This document shows positions 19,570-31,240 of a DNA stretch of 64,000 bases, one piece after another. Both the position numbers and the translations under genes were made by a program. The notes beneath the pieces were generated by a model that saw only the letters and a list, made by a program, of their open reading frames with translations, did no database searches and was not told the DNA's origin. The stretch is from Ascarosepion bandense (Eukaryota > Mollusca > Cephalopoda > Sepiida > Sepiidae): contig JBBBDQ010000308.1 in NCBI GenBank assembly GCA_037127315.1, positions 82,001 through 146,000 on the forward strand. Direction: 5' to 3'. Position 1 is the first letter of the stretch; the number at the start of each line of letters is the position of its first letter.

Positions 19570-20034
19570 TAAGATAATCAAAAGCCAACATTGGCAGCCA
19601 ACCGCCTGCATACGGCCAGGAAATGAATTAAAATCAAAGATTGCAATATGAACTCTGGTAAAAATGGATACTGATTTACAAGTCCCAGAAATGCAGTTGT
19701 TCTTGTTCTGAAGGACACATGGCCCGGAGGATATAGACGTTCCAGTGACTTGACCCAAAGAGTTGTGAGTCCAATACCGCATCAGTAGTGAACAAGTAAC
19801 TTAGAGAGTCGGGTTAGAAGGAATGAGAATGATATACCCCAGTTTGGTTCGAAATTCCTAGCACCTGAAGAAGGCCGGAGCGTACAATAGTTGAAACGTC
19901 GTACAAATGGCAACCAATATAAGATCAATAGTCCGAATAAAGTTTAAATACTGCCTCATCTCAGAAACATAGACAAATAATGAATTCAGCAGGTATGCAA
20001 AAATAGAAAGGGCTCTAAAATAAGGATGTGTTTT
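19570..20034. other. No gene; CTGAAGA...GAAACGTC motif
   Basis: At 19864-19900 the plus strand reads CTGAAGAAGGCCGG and then TTGAAACGTC. This spacing of CTGANGA and GAAA is common at the ends of Penelope-like elements and recalls a hammerhead core. No good stem II or helix III can be drawn here. Confidence 0.3.
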
Positions 20035-20480
20035 TTTCACCAGATCTTTTCAACTGATACGGCAAAACAATTCTGAGAGAAATAAAACCCTTGCTAGGAT
20101 TCGTCATTGACGGCCACAATCTCAACAAAATAAGATATGCAGATGACACAGTGCTGTTAGCAGACACGGAAAGGAAAATGCAGGACCTTCTACAGAAATT
20201 AGCAAGAGAAAATGAGAAGAAAGGACCGAGTATAAACTTCAAGAGCGCTGAATGTATGTCCATCAGCAAACAGAAAACCTCAAAATGCTAACTGCAGGTC
20301 AGAGAAACTAAAATAAAACAAGCAAATAAATTTAAATGCCTGGAAAGCCTCCTGACAGGGAATGGAAAGTGTGATCCAAAGACGCAATGACATGGCCAAA
20401 GACGCATTCCAAAAGCTAAGCAGAGTATTAAGGGACAGAAAATGAGGAAAATTTCATTGAAAGTGGTATGATAAAAATTC
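20035..20480 (+). mobile_element. RTE reverse transcriptase fragment
   Basis: Reads GFVIDGHNLNKIRYADDTVL and DTERKMQDLLQK, with the catalytic YADD box, then CMSISK and a broken LTGNGKCD. Frameshifts follow about 20290. Both ends are truncated. Upstream is the trace SPDLFN-like block. Confidence 0.8.
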
Positions 20481-21249
20481 ATGTCCTGCATCTGGATAAC
20501 ATTTTTAATGTATTGTGAGAAGGCAACAAATTGATTAGATTGCGTTTGCGAAGGATAGGAAATTAAGAATTAAAATCAACTTTCTTCTTCCCTTTTATAA
20601 ATATTCACAATGACGGGTAAATTCTAGTTTTGCCGAATAGAAAAAGGATTAACCATCTCCTTAAAGAAAACGTCGAAACTGGATTTAGCGAGTGGATGTT
20701 AAAATGATTTTCCGACCAATGGAAGTGATTTGCAAGACCAAAAAGGACTTACCGACCCAGTGCGAAAAATCTGAATGACTATGACTTCAATCAGCTTCAG
20801 AGAGTCAGATGGAAGCAGCAAGAGAGAGACACAACTAAAATGTAAAGGGAGAAACTTCAACCACGATCCGGATATAAGGTCGCGTCGCACTCTTTCTCTT
20901 TTTTTTCTCGTGTGCTGATTCCTTTTACTTCTTCTTCTTTTTATTTTTCGCACTCAGTAATCTTTTGCGTTTTTACTACCTTGCATAAAGTGGTATGATA
21001 AAACTTAAACTTCTCATGTCCTGAAGCTGCATAATAAGCATTTTTCCTAATATTTTTATCGATTACATTGCTTTCCCTTCTACTTATATGTGCTGTCCAA
21101 GTGACATGATTTTGTTTTATTTGGTGACATCCTTTGTGATTCTGTATCGCCAGTCGGTAAGATGTGATAGTGGATTGTCTTTTTTAAGACCGAAAGGATT
21201 CATTCATTTTAAGCATTGATCCATGTAAAATGTTGTATATCGCTGGTAA
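20481..21249. other. No gene; ~50-bp direct repeat
   Basis: AAAGTGGTATGATAAAA is followed by TCATGTCCTG at about 20461-20491 and again at 20989-21025, about 525 bp apart. This could be a pair of short terminal repeats or a local duplication. Nothing else is seen. Confidence 0.3.
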
Positions 21250-22025
21250 TTTAAATAGCGGTCACAATCTCAACAGTATAAGATACGCGGTTGACACAGT
21301 GCTGATAGCAGACACAGAAAGGAAAATGCAGGACCTCGTACAAAATGTAGCAAGAGAAAGCGAGAAGAAACTGAACATAAACTACAAGAAAACTTAATGT
21401 AGGGTCATTAGCAAAAGGAAAAACCACAAAATACCAACTATGGGTCGGGGAAAGGAAATAAATTTAAATACCTGGGAAGCCTTCTGACAGGGAATGGAAA
21501 GTGCGACACTGAGATCCAAAGACCCAATGACATGGTAAAGGACGCATTCCAAAAGCTAAGCAGTGTATTAAGAGACAGGAAAAGTTCTGGACTGCTGTAT
21601 GATATCTGTCCTTCTGTATAGCAGTAATTTTTCGACGATTTCTTCAAGAATGAAGGAGATGCTCGAGGCAGCAGAAATGTGGTTCTACAGAAGGATGATG
21701 AGGATACCATGGACCTAGAAGGTGAGCAACGACATGGTGTTGGAGAGGATGTAAACTAGAAGAAAACTCATACTTAACATCAGGAAGAGGCAGATGAGGT
21801 TTCTGGGACACGTAATGAGGAAGGAGGGCTTAGAGAATCTAATACTCACAGAACAAAAAGAGTGTAAGAGAGACAGGGAAAACAGCGCGAAGATATATTT
21901 GACAGGCTTGAGCAAATGGATGGTTGAGCGGGGTTTGGGAGAGATAGCATGAGTAAAGATATTAAGAGCGACAAGAGACAGACGTTCATGATCACCTACG
22001 TCCTTAAAGGACACAGCACATGAAA
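21250..22025 (+). mobile_element. RTE fragment, RT through 3' end
   Basis: Starts at the GHNLNSIRYA block (YADD here mutated to YAVD) and runs through FKYLGSLLTGNGKCDTEI, MWFYRRMMRIPWT, MRFLGHVMR, ENLILTEQ, to the 3' end ATCACCTACGTCCTTAAAGG. Stops and frameshifts are frequent. Confidence 0.8.
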
Positions 22026-22059
22026 AAGAATTAGATTAGCAACTGAGCTTCACCAATTT

Positions 22060-22203
22060 ACGGTTTAATTTGCTAGATATAACCGTAAGTTCTATGCTAA
22101 CAGTTTCTTCTATCGGTTGTAGAACTCTCTACCAACTTCACGTTTTCCAGTCAATTTTGATCTTCAAAAATTTAAATACTGTGTCAATCTTTATTTACTC
22201 TCC
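22060..22203 (+). mobile_element. LINE-D 3' fragment
   Basis: Contains ACCGTAAGTTCTATGCTAAC, AGTTTCTTCTATCGGTTG and ATCTTCAAAAATTTAAATAC, the C-terminal block shared by LINE-D copies. It directly precedes a SINE-5S. Confidence 0.5.
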
Positions 22204-22212
22204 TTCTGATTC

Positions 22213-22713
22213 GGCATACGGCCTGTCACGTTGAATACACCGGTTCTCGCTCGATCACCGAAGTTAAGCAACGTTGATCCTGGTCAGTACTTAGATGGGT
22301 GACCGCTTGGGAATATCAGGTGCTGTAAGCGTTTAGTGACGGATGTACGTTGTAGTGCAGTGGATATCGGCTCGGAAAGAGAACTCAGTGAGCCGAGTTT
22401 GAATTCCAGTTGAATACCCTGCATTCACTTAAGCACTGATACCCTTGGGAAAGGTATTAATCTGTCCCTTCTCTCCAGTTATGGATTAAATAACAAGGGT
22501 AGGAGTTGGGGACCCTGTCCTTGAACAAACAAATCCCAATGAATCTTTATACTCGAAAAGAAAAAGTATTACTAGACACAAAACTTATATAAAAACAACA
22601 ATAAATTGTTGAAAGAAAAAGATATTACCAGCAATAAATAAATAAAATTTAGTTGGCAATAAATGACCCGCCGATGTGTTGATATGCCATAAAAACAAAA
22701 CAACCAACCAACC
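22213..22713 (+). mobile_element. SINE-5S, complete copy
   Basis: The 5S-like head starts GCATACGGCCTG and includes ACCGAAGTTAAGCAACG and GGGTGACCGC. The tRNA head begins GTAGTGCAGTGGATATCGG. The body and tail match the copy at 12481-12975 and end GCCATAAAAACAAAACAACC. Near-identical direct repeats TTCTGATTC (22204-22212) and TTTTGATTC (22714-22722) flank it. Confidence 0.85.
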
Positions 22714-22845
22714 TTTTGATTCAGTAATTTAAGAGCCATACGTGATGCATGCTTAGGCGATTCATAAATCGAGAGAGACTGATAAGTGTCAGTAGATTTT
22801 CTCATAGTACGGTGCTATTACTTTCTGTGTTCGACAAGGTTTTGA

Positions 22846-23028
22846 AGATGATAGACACACGAAAAGGAAACTGATACTTAAAATACGGAAAATACAGCTG
22901 AAGTTTGGGGGACATGCAATGAGGAAGGAGGGATTGGAGAACCTGATGCTCACATGACGGATAGAGTGGAAGAGAGACAAGGGAAAGCAACGCATGACAT
23001 ACTTGAGGGACCTGAACAGATGGATGAA
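22846..23028 (+). mobile_element. RTE fragment
   Basis: Reads LKFGGHAMRKEGLENLMLT and a RKQRMTYL-type block. It is cut at its 3' side by the SINE-A at 23029. Confidence 0.7.
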
Positions 23029-23197
23029 CCGAATCTGTCCAGTTACTTAATTCATAACTGGAGGAAGAAGCGACGGATTTATACCTTTCTCAAGGGCATT
23101 TGCGCGTAAGTGAATGCAACAAATTCGACTGGAATTCGAACTCGCTTCATGAAATTCTTGTTCCAAGCAGATATCCACAGCACCACAACGCATTTCG
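23029..23197 (-). mobile_element. SINE-A head half
   Basis: Minus strand: head with box A and a damaged box B, and the body up to CAGGACAGATTCGG-like sequence. The core is missing. Confidence 0.75.
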
Positions 23198-23261
23198 TAC
23201 TTTTCTCTCGTCTTAGCTTCTTAGTAATGTTTCTGTTTTTTAACTCTTTTCGCATCGATGG

Positions 23262-23790
23262 ATGCTGAGAATACCATGGTCGGAACACCTGATCAACGAC
23301 AAAGGATGCTGAAGATACCATGGTCGGAATACGTGAGCAACGACAAAGGATGCTGAAGATGCCATGGTCGGAACACGTGAGCAACGACAAAGGATGCTGA
23401 AGATACCATGGTCGGAACACGTGAGCAACGACAAAGGATGCTGAAGATAACATGGTCGGAACACGTGAGCAACGACAAAGGATGCTGAGAATACCATGGT
23501 CGGAACACGTGAGCAACGACAAAGAATGCTGAAGATACAATGGTCGGAATACGTGAGCAACGACAAAGGATGCTGAGAATACCATGGTCGGAACACGTGA
23601 GCAACGACAAAGGATGCTGAAGATACCATGGTCGGAACACGTGAGCAACGACGAAGGATACTGAAGATACCATGGTCGGTACACGTGAGCAACGAAAAAG
23701 GATGCTGAAGATACCATGGTCGGAACACGTGAGCAACGACGAAGGATGCTGAGGATACCATGGTCGGAACACGTGAGCAACGACAAGGTT
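23262..23790 (+). repeat. 44-bp minisatellite derived from RTE coding sequence, 12 copies
   Basis: CCATGG-type landmarks fall at 23274, 23318, 23362, 23406 and so on to 23758, exactly 44 bp apart for 12 copies with no indel. The unit (GGATGCTGAAGATACCATGG, TCGGAACACGTGAGCAACGA) is the RTE segment encoding RMLRIPWSEHVSND. RTE 3' sequence continues at 23791. Because 44 is not a multiple of 3, all three minus frames stay open over several hundred bases; these are not genes. Confidence 0.95.
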
Positions 23791-24090
23791 TTGGAGACGA
23801 TTGAAGCTCGAGGAGGTAACTGATGCTTAACATCCGGAAAAGACAACTAAAGTTTTTGGGAGATGTAGTGAGGAAGAATGGCTTGGAGAATCTGATGCCC
23901 GCGGGTCGGATAGAGTGAAAGACAGACAAAGGAGTGTAACGCAGGACATACTTGGTGGACCTGAACAGATGGATGATGAAGCGGGGATTGTGAGGAATAA
24001 CAGGAGAATATTAAGAGCGAAAAATAATAAGGAGATGTAGAAGGTCATAATCGCCTACGTCCTGAAGGGATACATAAAAAAACATGAACA
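23791..24090 (+). mobile_element. RTE 3' end downstream of the minisatellite
   Basis: Continues the RTE frame (KVLETI.., LMLNIRKRQLKF, ENLMPAGRIE) and ends with CGCCTACGTCCTGAAGGGAT, then a GAA-rich tail. The minisatellite therefore sits in place within one RTE copy. Confidence 0.8.
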
Positions 24091-24254
24091 AGAACAAGAA
24101 GAAAAAGATCTTAGTGGATCTTTATTCCGAGTGAACTTGAAAAAAAAAAGTTAACAAACCCTTTGAAAATGGCTAAATTGGCCAAAAGGGATTAGAACAA
24201 TAGACACTACGGACATTTTTTATACTCGCTTACACATATCAAACTGTTCGTCGC

Positions 24255-24600
24255 AGTGTTCTCGAAAGGCTCTAAAGGAGAATCTGTAATGTGATAGGTC
24301 CCGACCTGGCAGCTCGACTCCAGACACTTTCTCACCGGCGGCATGTGGCTTCCCTCTGTCTCTTTTATAAATATTTTCATGGCTTCTGCTCTGATGAACT
24401 TAGGTCACTGGTGCCACCTTGACAATAATTTACTCGGGCAAGCAGAATAGCAACAAGGTCCCACCCTTTTACAGTTAAATTAACAAAATGCAGGTGATAA
24501 TTCTACTCCATCAGCTTCTTTGCTCGCACTTCCCGCTTGTGGAACTCCCTTCCATATACTTGCTTTCCTTTGAGTATCTACTCAAACACATGTATCTATT
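24255..24600 (+). mobile_element. LINE-C C-terminal RT fragment
   Basis: Reads RICNVIGPDLAARLQTLSHR, LCLFYKYFHGFCSDELRSL and RTSRLWNSLP-like blocks. The terminal 3' end is lost. Upstream is truncated. Confidence 0.7.
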
Positions 24601-24654
24601 AAAAATAATGTTCAAACAAATAAAATATGTCGGTTGTTAATCCATTTCGTAAGT

Positions 24655-25155
24655 CTTTGTGTAATATAACAATCTGGCCCCACCCGAGGAAGGCTGATGC
24701 AAGCGAGGGTGTTTCCGGTCGTTGAAAGGAACGGATGTCGTTTGACCTTATTTCCGGCAGCAGCGGAAATAACTACAGAGGCAAACAGAACAGGTGTCTC
24801 TGAGAATTACGTGGGCGTGCGTGGGCGAGGCAAAACCGGAAGAAAAAGTCCCGGTTCTGGAAGATTATAAAAAGACCTCGGCACACGGATTCGCCAGTAG
24901 AGGAGCAACAGAGATCGGCCGGTGAAGAGAGACACAACAGATAAGACTACGCTCCCGTCAACCCATTAGAAGCGCGCTCTCTCAATTCTCTGTTCCCTAT
25001 GCTACACGGTTCATCGTCATTAATAAAAATATAACTTTATATTTTTATATATATGCGTGTTTGTTGTTTGTCGATATATAACATTGTTGATATTTTTTCA
25101 TTAATCTAATTTCTTCGTTAGACATTTGAACTAGTATATCTACAACACACTAGTA
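24655..25155 (+). mobile_element. Candidate solo LTR
   Basis: Promoter-like layout: GATTATAAAAAGACC (TATA box, 24865-24880), a GC-richer transcribed start, and AATAAAA near 25022 as a poly(A) signal. It opens near TGTAATATAACAATC and closes near CTACAACA. No coding or clear flanking duplication is seen, so this is only a candidate. Confidence 0.3.
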
Positions 25156-25721
25156 TATCGTTATAATAGGGCCTCACACCAGTGTGCAAGTGAAACCGTT
25201 GAGAGGAAGGCCCCGAAACGGTGAACATTCTCTTCTGATGACCACAAATTTAAATATAAATTCGAGCGGAATACATAAAAATAAATTTAATGAAGGCATA
25301 TGCCGTAGAGAAGCTCGGTGGAATTGGTATGAGGAGCATTCCACGTTCAGTTCGCTTCAGGTGAGTTTCAATTACTTTCCAGTAATTTCATTCTTTATAT
25401 AGAAATATATTTTTTACTTTGATAGTGTTTATTTATTTATTTATTTTTTTTTTAGTGGAGTCACTATTTACCAACAGCTGGGACCCTAATGAGTGCTACC
25501 ACGGCGTGTCAGGATGGACCTGCGAACAACTATGCTTCTTACCTCCAATCTCCCGATCAGAAGCCTGCTGCCGGATGTAGTTTATAGCTACGCTCAGGAC
25601 TAGAAACGACTTATCGATGTGTAAGATAAATTCTGAGGAGTAAAAATGTCAAGCAGGAATCACTAAAGGTAGTCTGTAAATAGATTGCAAAGAGAGGAGT
25701 AGAAGGGGTGGTAAGGGGTAT
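25156..25721. other. No recognised feature
   Basis: A (TTTA)n-type tract lies at 25430-25455. Remaining sequence has no partner in the window. Confidence 0.35.
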
Positions 25722-26030
25722 GCTTACGGCATATCACGTTGAATACACCGGTTCTCGTTCGATCACCGAAGTTAAGCAACGTGAGCCTGGTCACTACTTT
25801 GATGGGTGACCGCTTGGAAATAGCAGGCGGTGTAAGCGTTTACTTACGGATGTGCATTGTGGTGCAGTGGATGTCGGCTTGGAAGGAGAAATCGGTGAGC
25901 CGAGTTCGAATTTCAGTTGAGTACCCTGCATTCACTTAAGCACTGGTACCCTTGGGAAAGGTATTAATCCGTCACTTCCCTCCAGTTATGGGTTAAATAA
26001 CAGGATGGGGCCTGGGGGCAACCCATCTAG
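25722..26030 (+). mobile_element. SINE-5S, 3' variant or truncated
   Basis: A 5S-like head (GCTTACGGCATATCACGTTG, CACCGAAGTTAAGCAACG) is joined to the tRNA head (TTGTGGTGCAGTGGATGTCGG, GAGTTCGAATTTC) by the same linker, TTACTTACGGATGTG. The body departs from other copies after AACAGGATGGGG, and the A-rich tail is missing. Confidence 0.8.
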
Positions 26031-26174
26031 TGTTGGTGTCACAATAAAAACACCCTTGGTAGCCCTGGCGGAGCATCAAGTATTCAGCTATTTGACAAGA
26101 TTATGAATTTCGCTACAAATTGCACCAGGGTTCCAAATGCACAGGGAATACTGGAGGGGTGTTGTGAGTTCTAT

Positions 26175-26645
26175 CTCAGCTAAGGCCGCAAGACGACGAC
26201 GAAGGCGACAAACGTCGATTAGAGGTATGCCGGGGTGAAGCATGATCGGTCACGTCCTAAAGGCGCATGGTGCATAAAGTAGGTAGATAAAACGTTGTTG
26301 GTAAGGTAGTTAGATATGCAATACCAATGCGGTTTGCAGAAGAATTTGCCGTGAAACCCCTGGGGATAGAGAGGGTTTTTTCTACATTGGTGTTTTTCCC
26401 AAACACGGAGATGTCGCGATACTAAAAACAAGCAGGTGAAGATATTTAAATACCTGTGAACTATTCTGATAGAGAACGGAAGGGCGACACTGAGATTTGA
26501 AGGTGAATTGGCATGGCCAATGTCGCATTTCAGAATTTAAGTATTGAGAGACACGAATATTTAGAGCAACAAAACACAGAAAGTGTGGAGAGCCATGACC
26601 ACCCAGCTTCTGAAAGAGCAGGGTGCATAAAAGAAGATACTGTTG
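26175..26645 (+). mobile_element. Two RTE scraps
   Basis: At 26245-26285 the 3' end motif is TCGGTCACGTCCTAAAGG. At 26430-26645 an RT piece (VKIFKYL, LTENGR.DTEI-like) jumps straight to a 3'-end-like block (GGAGAGCCATGACC), so this copy has an internal deletion. Confidence 0.6.
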
Positions 26646-26904
26646 GACAAAATTTCAGACAAAATTAACCAGAATGTTTGAACAGAATTGAATCCAAATG
26701 TTATTATGAACTTTATTAGCATAAAAAAAATAAAATTACAGGACTATTTACGAATGGATTGACATTCCTGCTTGGCAATGTTATTATTATCGTTCTCTGT
26801 CTAGAATCCAAATATCACTTGCTGGTACTTCTAGTCTTAGCTTAATGTACACTCTGTCAAAAGTCTTACACAGGCACTCAATATCTGTTCATTCTAATTG
26901 GAAA

Positions 26905-27290
26905 AGAATTGGGAAAAGCCAATTGGTGACCACAATCTTAGCAATGTAAAATATGACACAAAACTTATAGCAGACACATAAAAGAAAATACAGGACCTCA
27001 TACAGAAGGAAGCAAGAGAAAGTGAAAAGAAATGTCTAAACTTAAACGACAAGAAAACTGAATGCATGGTCACCAGTAAAAAGAAAAGCACAAAATGCCA
27101 ACTACAAGTCAGGGACACTAAAATCAAGCAGGTGAAGATATTTAAATACCTGTGAACTATTCTGACAGAGGACAGAACGTGTGACACTGAGATTCAAAGC
27201 TGAATTGGCATGGCTAAGGATATATTTCAAAACTTAAGCAGAGTAATTAGGGACAGGAAGATTTCAGTTGGAAACAAATAAAAGACTGTT
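26905..27290 (+). mobile_element. RTE RT fragment, left part
   Basis: Reads a degenerate GDHNLSNVKYDT block (YADD lost), then ECMVTSKKKSTKCQLQVRDT and KQVKIFKYL, ending near RKISVGNK. The LINE-C insertion at 27291 separates it from the right part at 27741. Confidence 0.7.
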
Positions 27291-27740
27291 ATTTTAATCA
27301 TTTCACCCCGAGCAAGGCAGACATGCCACTGATGAGCTGGGGGCTACATAACTGTAAAAAGATGAATTAGAAAAGAGTGAGGAGTACAAACTAGTTAGAA
27401 AGGAACAATAGAAAGCTGAGAAAGCAGGTGTGATGACAGATACGTAGGTGGAGAGAAAGGGAAGGATATACGGGGGTGGGGAGAGAGCTAGAGTCCAGTG
27501 GTTAATAGATGAGTATTGACATTGCATTTAAATTTCTGGAGGTTGTAGCTGTCAGGAAAGCAAGAATATGGGAGCGAGTTCCACAGGCGGGAAGTGCGAG
27601 AGAAGAAGTTGCTGGAGTAGAATTGTCGTCTGCATTTGGCTAACCTGACTGTGAATGGGTGGAACCCAGTTGCCAGTCTGGTTGCACGAGTAAACACCTG
27701 TTGAGGAGGCACCAGCGACTTAAGTTCGTCCGAGCAGAAG
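27291..27740 (-). mobile_element. LINE-C 3' fragment nested in RTE
   Basis: Minus strand: LVPPQQVFTRATRLATG, RTSRLWNSLPYSCFP and NLQKFKCNVNTHL, then the terminal block with GCTCATCAGTGG and GGGGTGAAATGATTAAAAT. It lies within one RTE copy and so inserted later. Confidence 0.75.
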
Positions 27741-28017
27741 CATGTGATAACTGTCTTCCCATATGGATAATCTCCTCAAAGGTGAAGGATGGACTTGAAA
27801 CAGTAAAAATGTCGTTCTACAGAAGGATGCTGAGGATATCAAGAACCAAACATGTAAACAACGACAAAGATTTGGAAATGATGTAAACAAAAAGAAAACT
27901 TATATTTAACATAAGGAAGAGACAGCTGAAATTTCTGGGACATTTAATGAGGAAGAAGTACTTAGAGAATCTTATACTCACAGGACGAATAGAAGGAAAG
28001 AGAGACAGGGGAAAGCA
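27741..28017 (+). mobile_element. RTE fragment, right part
   Basis: Reads IISSKVKDGLETVKM, FYRRMLRISRTKHVNND and KRQLKFLGHLMRKK, then ENLILTGRIEGKRDRGK. It breaks at the dimeric SINE-A and continues at 28625. Confidence 0.75.
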
Positions 28018-28624
28018 GTCAGTCAGTCAGTTAAGTGCTATACGTGATACATGCATCGGGCGATCATGTCTCGAAAGAGACATAACTGACTAGGCAGAAG
28101 ATTATCCCGAAGTAGGTTGGTATTGCTTTCTGCGGTAAACTGGTTGCCAACCAAGCCTATAGAACCCAATCTGTCCTGTTATTTGATTCATAGCTAGAGA
28201 GATGTATTATAATTAGTCTTAATTTAGTGGGGGATCAGTTTATTAATTCGTAAGTATAGAAAATCGATCCACCACTTTATGCCCAATAGAAGCCTTAATC
28301 ATGTTTCCAACTATTATCTTCAGTCAGTCAGCTAAGTGACATACGTGATACACGCTTGGGCGATCATGTCTCGAAAGAGACATGACTGACTGGGCAGAAG
28401 ATTATCCCACAGTAGGTAGCCATTGCTTTCTGCGGTAGACTGGTTGCCGACCAAGGCTATAGAACCCAATCTGTCCTGCTATCTAACCCATAACTGGAAG
28501 GAAGAGACGGATTAATACCTTTCCCAAGGGTATTTGCGCGTAAGTGAATACAATGGATTCAACTGGAATTCGAACTCGGCTCCCCGGCTTCTCATTCCGA
28601 GCCGATATCCATTGTACCACAACA
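28018..28624 (-). mobile_element. Composite SINE-A dimer, copy 2, with 9-bp target-site duplication
   Basis: 607 bp, organised as in copy 1 (18955-19560): head, core 1, GGGGGATC-palindrome spacer, core 2, tail with (CTGA)4. The duplication GGGAAAGCA at 28009-28017 and 28625-28633 lies in RTE coding sequence (RGKQR), so the boundaries are firm. Sharing both junctions with copies 1 and 3 shows the dimer moves as a unit. Confidence 0.92.
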
Positions 28625-28735
28625 GGGAAAGCAACGAAAGACATAATTGATGGGCTTGAGCAAGTGGATAGTAGAGTGGGGTTTGGGAGTGATGCCGAGA
28701 GAAAAAAGTGTTGAGACAAGGGATAGGGAAAAGTA
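28625..28735 (+). mobile_element. RTE fragment after the SINE dimer
   Basis: Resumes at GKQRKT..IDGLEQVDS-like coding, joining in register to the sequence ending at 28017 once the SINE is removed. It ends near GAGACAAGGGATAGG. Confidence 0.7.
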
Positions 28736-29100
28736 TATTTATCCTACTCTCCCACGAGAGCGAGATGTGACACAAGGTCGGTTTTTAATGTGGGGAGCCC
28801 GAACGCGTACGTGCGGACAAAAGTACAAAAATTACCCAATCCCGCAGCACGAGCACTGTTCTCCGGGACCGGGCATCTACTCAGAAATATTTTTTTCTCA
28901 GATGCATATCTGTCCTCGGACTGAGCTGCACTCTGTCTTCGAGGACAGAGACACAACTAAGAGTTGATTTAAGGTTCCCACCCGACAAAAAATGTATCAG
29001 TGGAGGTCTATAAATGAAAAACCAATTGTACTTTTGGACGTAGTGCAGACAGCAGGCATTGCCTTTAAATTAAATTACTAATGTATGATAGGCTCGCCAC
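28736..29100. other. No gene; hairpin CTGTCCTCG/CGAGGACAG
   Basis: An inverted repeat at 28911-28919 and 28939-28947 can form a 9-bp stem. Otherwise nothing is recognised. Confidence 0.35.
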
Positions 29101-29357
29101 AGTCAGTTAAGAGTCATACGTGATAAACACTTGGGCAGAAGATTATCCCGCAGTAGGTTGCCATTACTTTCTGCGGTAGACTGGTTACAGAACCCAGTCT
29201 CTCCTGTTATTTAACCCATAATTGGAGAAAAGAGACGGATTAATAGCTTTCCCAAGGGTAGTTGCGCGTAAGTGAATGCTATGAATTCAACTGCAATTCG
29301 AACTTGGCTTCTCGATTTCTCGTTCTGAGCCGATATCCACTGCACCAGAACGCACAT
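29101..29357 (-). mobile_element. SINE-A with hairpin deleted
   Basis: Head, body and most of the core are present. The segment with the CATGTCTC hairpin is missing (ACACTTGGGCAGAAGATT joins directly), as is part of the TTGGTTGGCAACC block. Confidence 0.8.
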
Positions 29358-29642
29358 CCTCGACACACCATTGCAAATTAAATTGAAGAAGAAAAAAAAA
29401 TGGTCATTGCGAAATTCTTAGCATGAGAGTCACGAAAGGGTTCTTCGAGTACATTACTGTGCCACCTGGTGACAATATCTCTATGACATGATTGATTATA
29501 CGCAGTTTGGCAATATTTCATTTAGTTCCGCTCTGGATTTGCCCTAATATTTTGATCTTGTCCTCGACTAGGAAAGAAAATTTTATATACTGACATCAAG
29601 AATATATACATACATATGTGGGTAAGACACATACATATTAAT

Positions 29643-29684
<42 letters not shown>

Positions 29685-29780
29685 CTATATATATAAAATA
29701 TTCAATCAAATAATATAATCATATAATATCAAATACACACACACAAACTCACACACACACACACACACACATACATATAT
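29358..29780. repeat. (CA)n microsatellites, no gene
   Basis: (CA)n tracts at about 29648-29680 and 29735-29770 immediately precede Element X. The rest is unrecognised. Confidence 0.7.
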
Positions 29781-30169
29781 ACTAGCAGTATAGCCCTGCG
29801 TTGCTCGGGTGTAATGAAAACTTTAAAACTAATCCATGGTCCTGGAGCTCAGACTCTTTGGATGTTGGCACGAAAGACTAAAAAAAGCAATAGTTGTTTC
29901 CAGTTAAAGCGAAATCGTAGAATGAAAGAAAAATGAATGGATGTAAGTCAAATTTTGATTTCCTGGTATCGATGTCAAATAAGTATTTTTCGTTGTAAAC
30001 TGTATTTTGAAGGCTAAATAAGTCCTCTGAGTAAATAGTATCATGGCTGAGACTAAGAACTCCAATTATACGTATTTAGGGCCAAACCCAAAGCAAAAAC
30101 TAAAATAAAAGGGCTGAGAAAAATGCAGACAAACAGGTAGATAAACAGACACACACACAAACATCTTGC

Positions 30170-30213
<44 letters not shown>

Positions 30214-30310
30214 CGATTTTCTGCACTATTGTAAGAACTGTAATCTTGAAACTTCTGAATATAGTTTCTTATGTCTTTGTCTACGAGTGTATCAAATTTG
30301 ATTAAAATTT
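29781..30310 (+). mobile_element. Element X, 3'-truncated
   Basis: Begins ACTAGCAGTATAGCCCTGCG and keeps the (TA)n tract (30176-30211), then diverges after TCAAATTTGATTAAAATTTG. The usual (CA)n and AAGTTCCATTTAT end are absent. Confidence 0.75.
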
Positions 30311-30735
30311 GAGGCTGTTAGTAACCATTTTCAGCATTAAGAAGAAGGCATTTTTTTATTTTTTAAATATTTCTTTTGTTTCAAAATTACGGGGGAAAAT
30401 ATTCAAATTTTTTGTTGACTAAACGTCGGCATAAAATTAAATATAAAGGCTCATTTTTTTTAATAAAAAATATTTTAGTCGCGTTTGACACGTGTGATTC
30501 GATTTCTGTGACGTAACTTAGCAACCATCTTAGATCTTAGATGTTTTACGGAGCAAATATAAACAATCGGCTCCATTGGCTAAAAAGTGCGAAAGGGAAA
30601 ATGGCTGAACTTAAACTCATAAAATATGTGTCGACCTGGCTTTCTTGTAGATATGTGTCCCTAGAAATTTTGAATGGCGTAGCTTAAAAAATGCAAGCGT
30701 GCATAGGGAACAGTCAAACACAGACTCACAGATTG

Positions 30736-30818
<83 letters not shown>

Positions 30819-30869
30819 GTTAATATTATTATTACGAGGGGGCATTTCTACATATAAAATATTAATAAA
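30311..30869. repeat. Unrecognised AT-rich stretch with (TA)n(TTA)n
   Basis: No gene. A compound (TA)25(TTA)n microsatellite occupies 30739-30818. The segment just before it (CAAACACAGACTCACAGATT) resembles the lead-in to the (TA)n tract of Element X. Confidence 0.5.
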
Positions 30870-31240
30870 ATCTAAAAATGTTAAAATGTATAGCAAGGGA
30901 TTATACTGAGTCCTACTTGTTAATACAAAAAAGTTTTCATTCATGAAGTAGTTGTAAAATAGAGAAATTAGGAATAAAACGTTTGGAAGATTGTAGATCA
31001 TTCCAGTATACTCGACAAAAAGCCAAGACGATTCGAGAAATATACTAATTAGGCGCTAGCACCTATTAAAATGTGTTTTTGAAGAGAGTTGTCAGTAGTA
31101 AAAAGGGAATTTCTAGTATTACCAACTCCGACTTTTGATTTCGTGTATTATTAGATCCAGCCGAAAGAATCTCTATGAAAAGTTACCGACCAACAAAAAC
31201 CCAAAAAGAGGACCTCCTGAAACTAAATTGGTAAATAGAG
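30870..31240 (+). repeat. Dispersed repeat R3
   Basis: Shared with 32850-33020 (plus) and 43311-43690 (minus): TACTGAGTCCTACTTGTTAA, TCATGAAGTAGTTGTAAAAT and GCTAGCACCTATTAAAATGT. The three copies include different lengths. No coding; the class is unknown. Confidence 0.6.

Noticed and set aside
23079..23929. Three overlapping minus-strand frames of 159-255 codons with repeated SLLTCSDHGI
   Set aside because: They come from the 44-bp minisatellite, where the period rotates through all frames, antisense to RTE coding.
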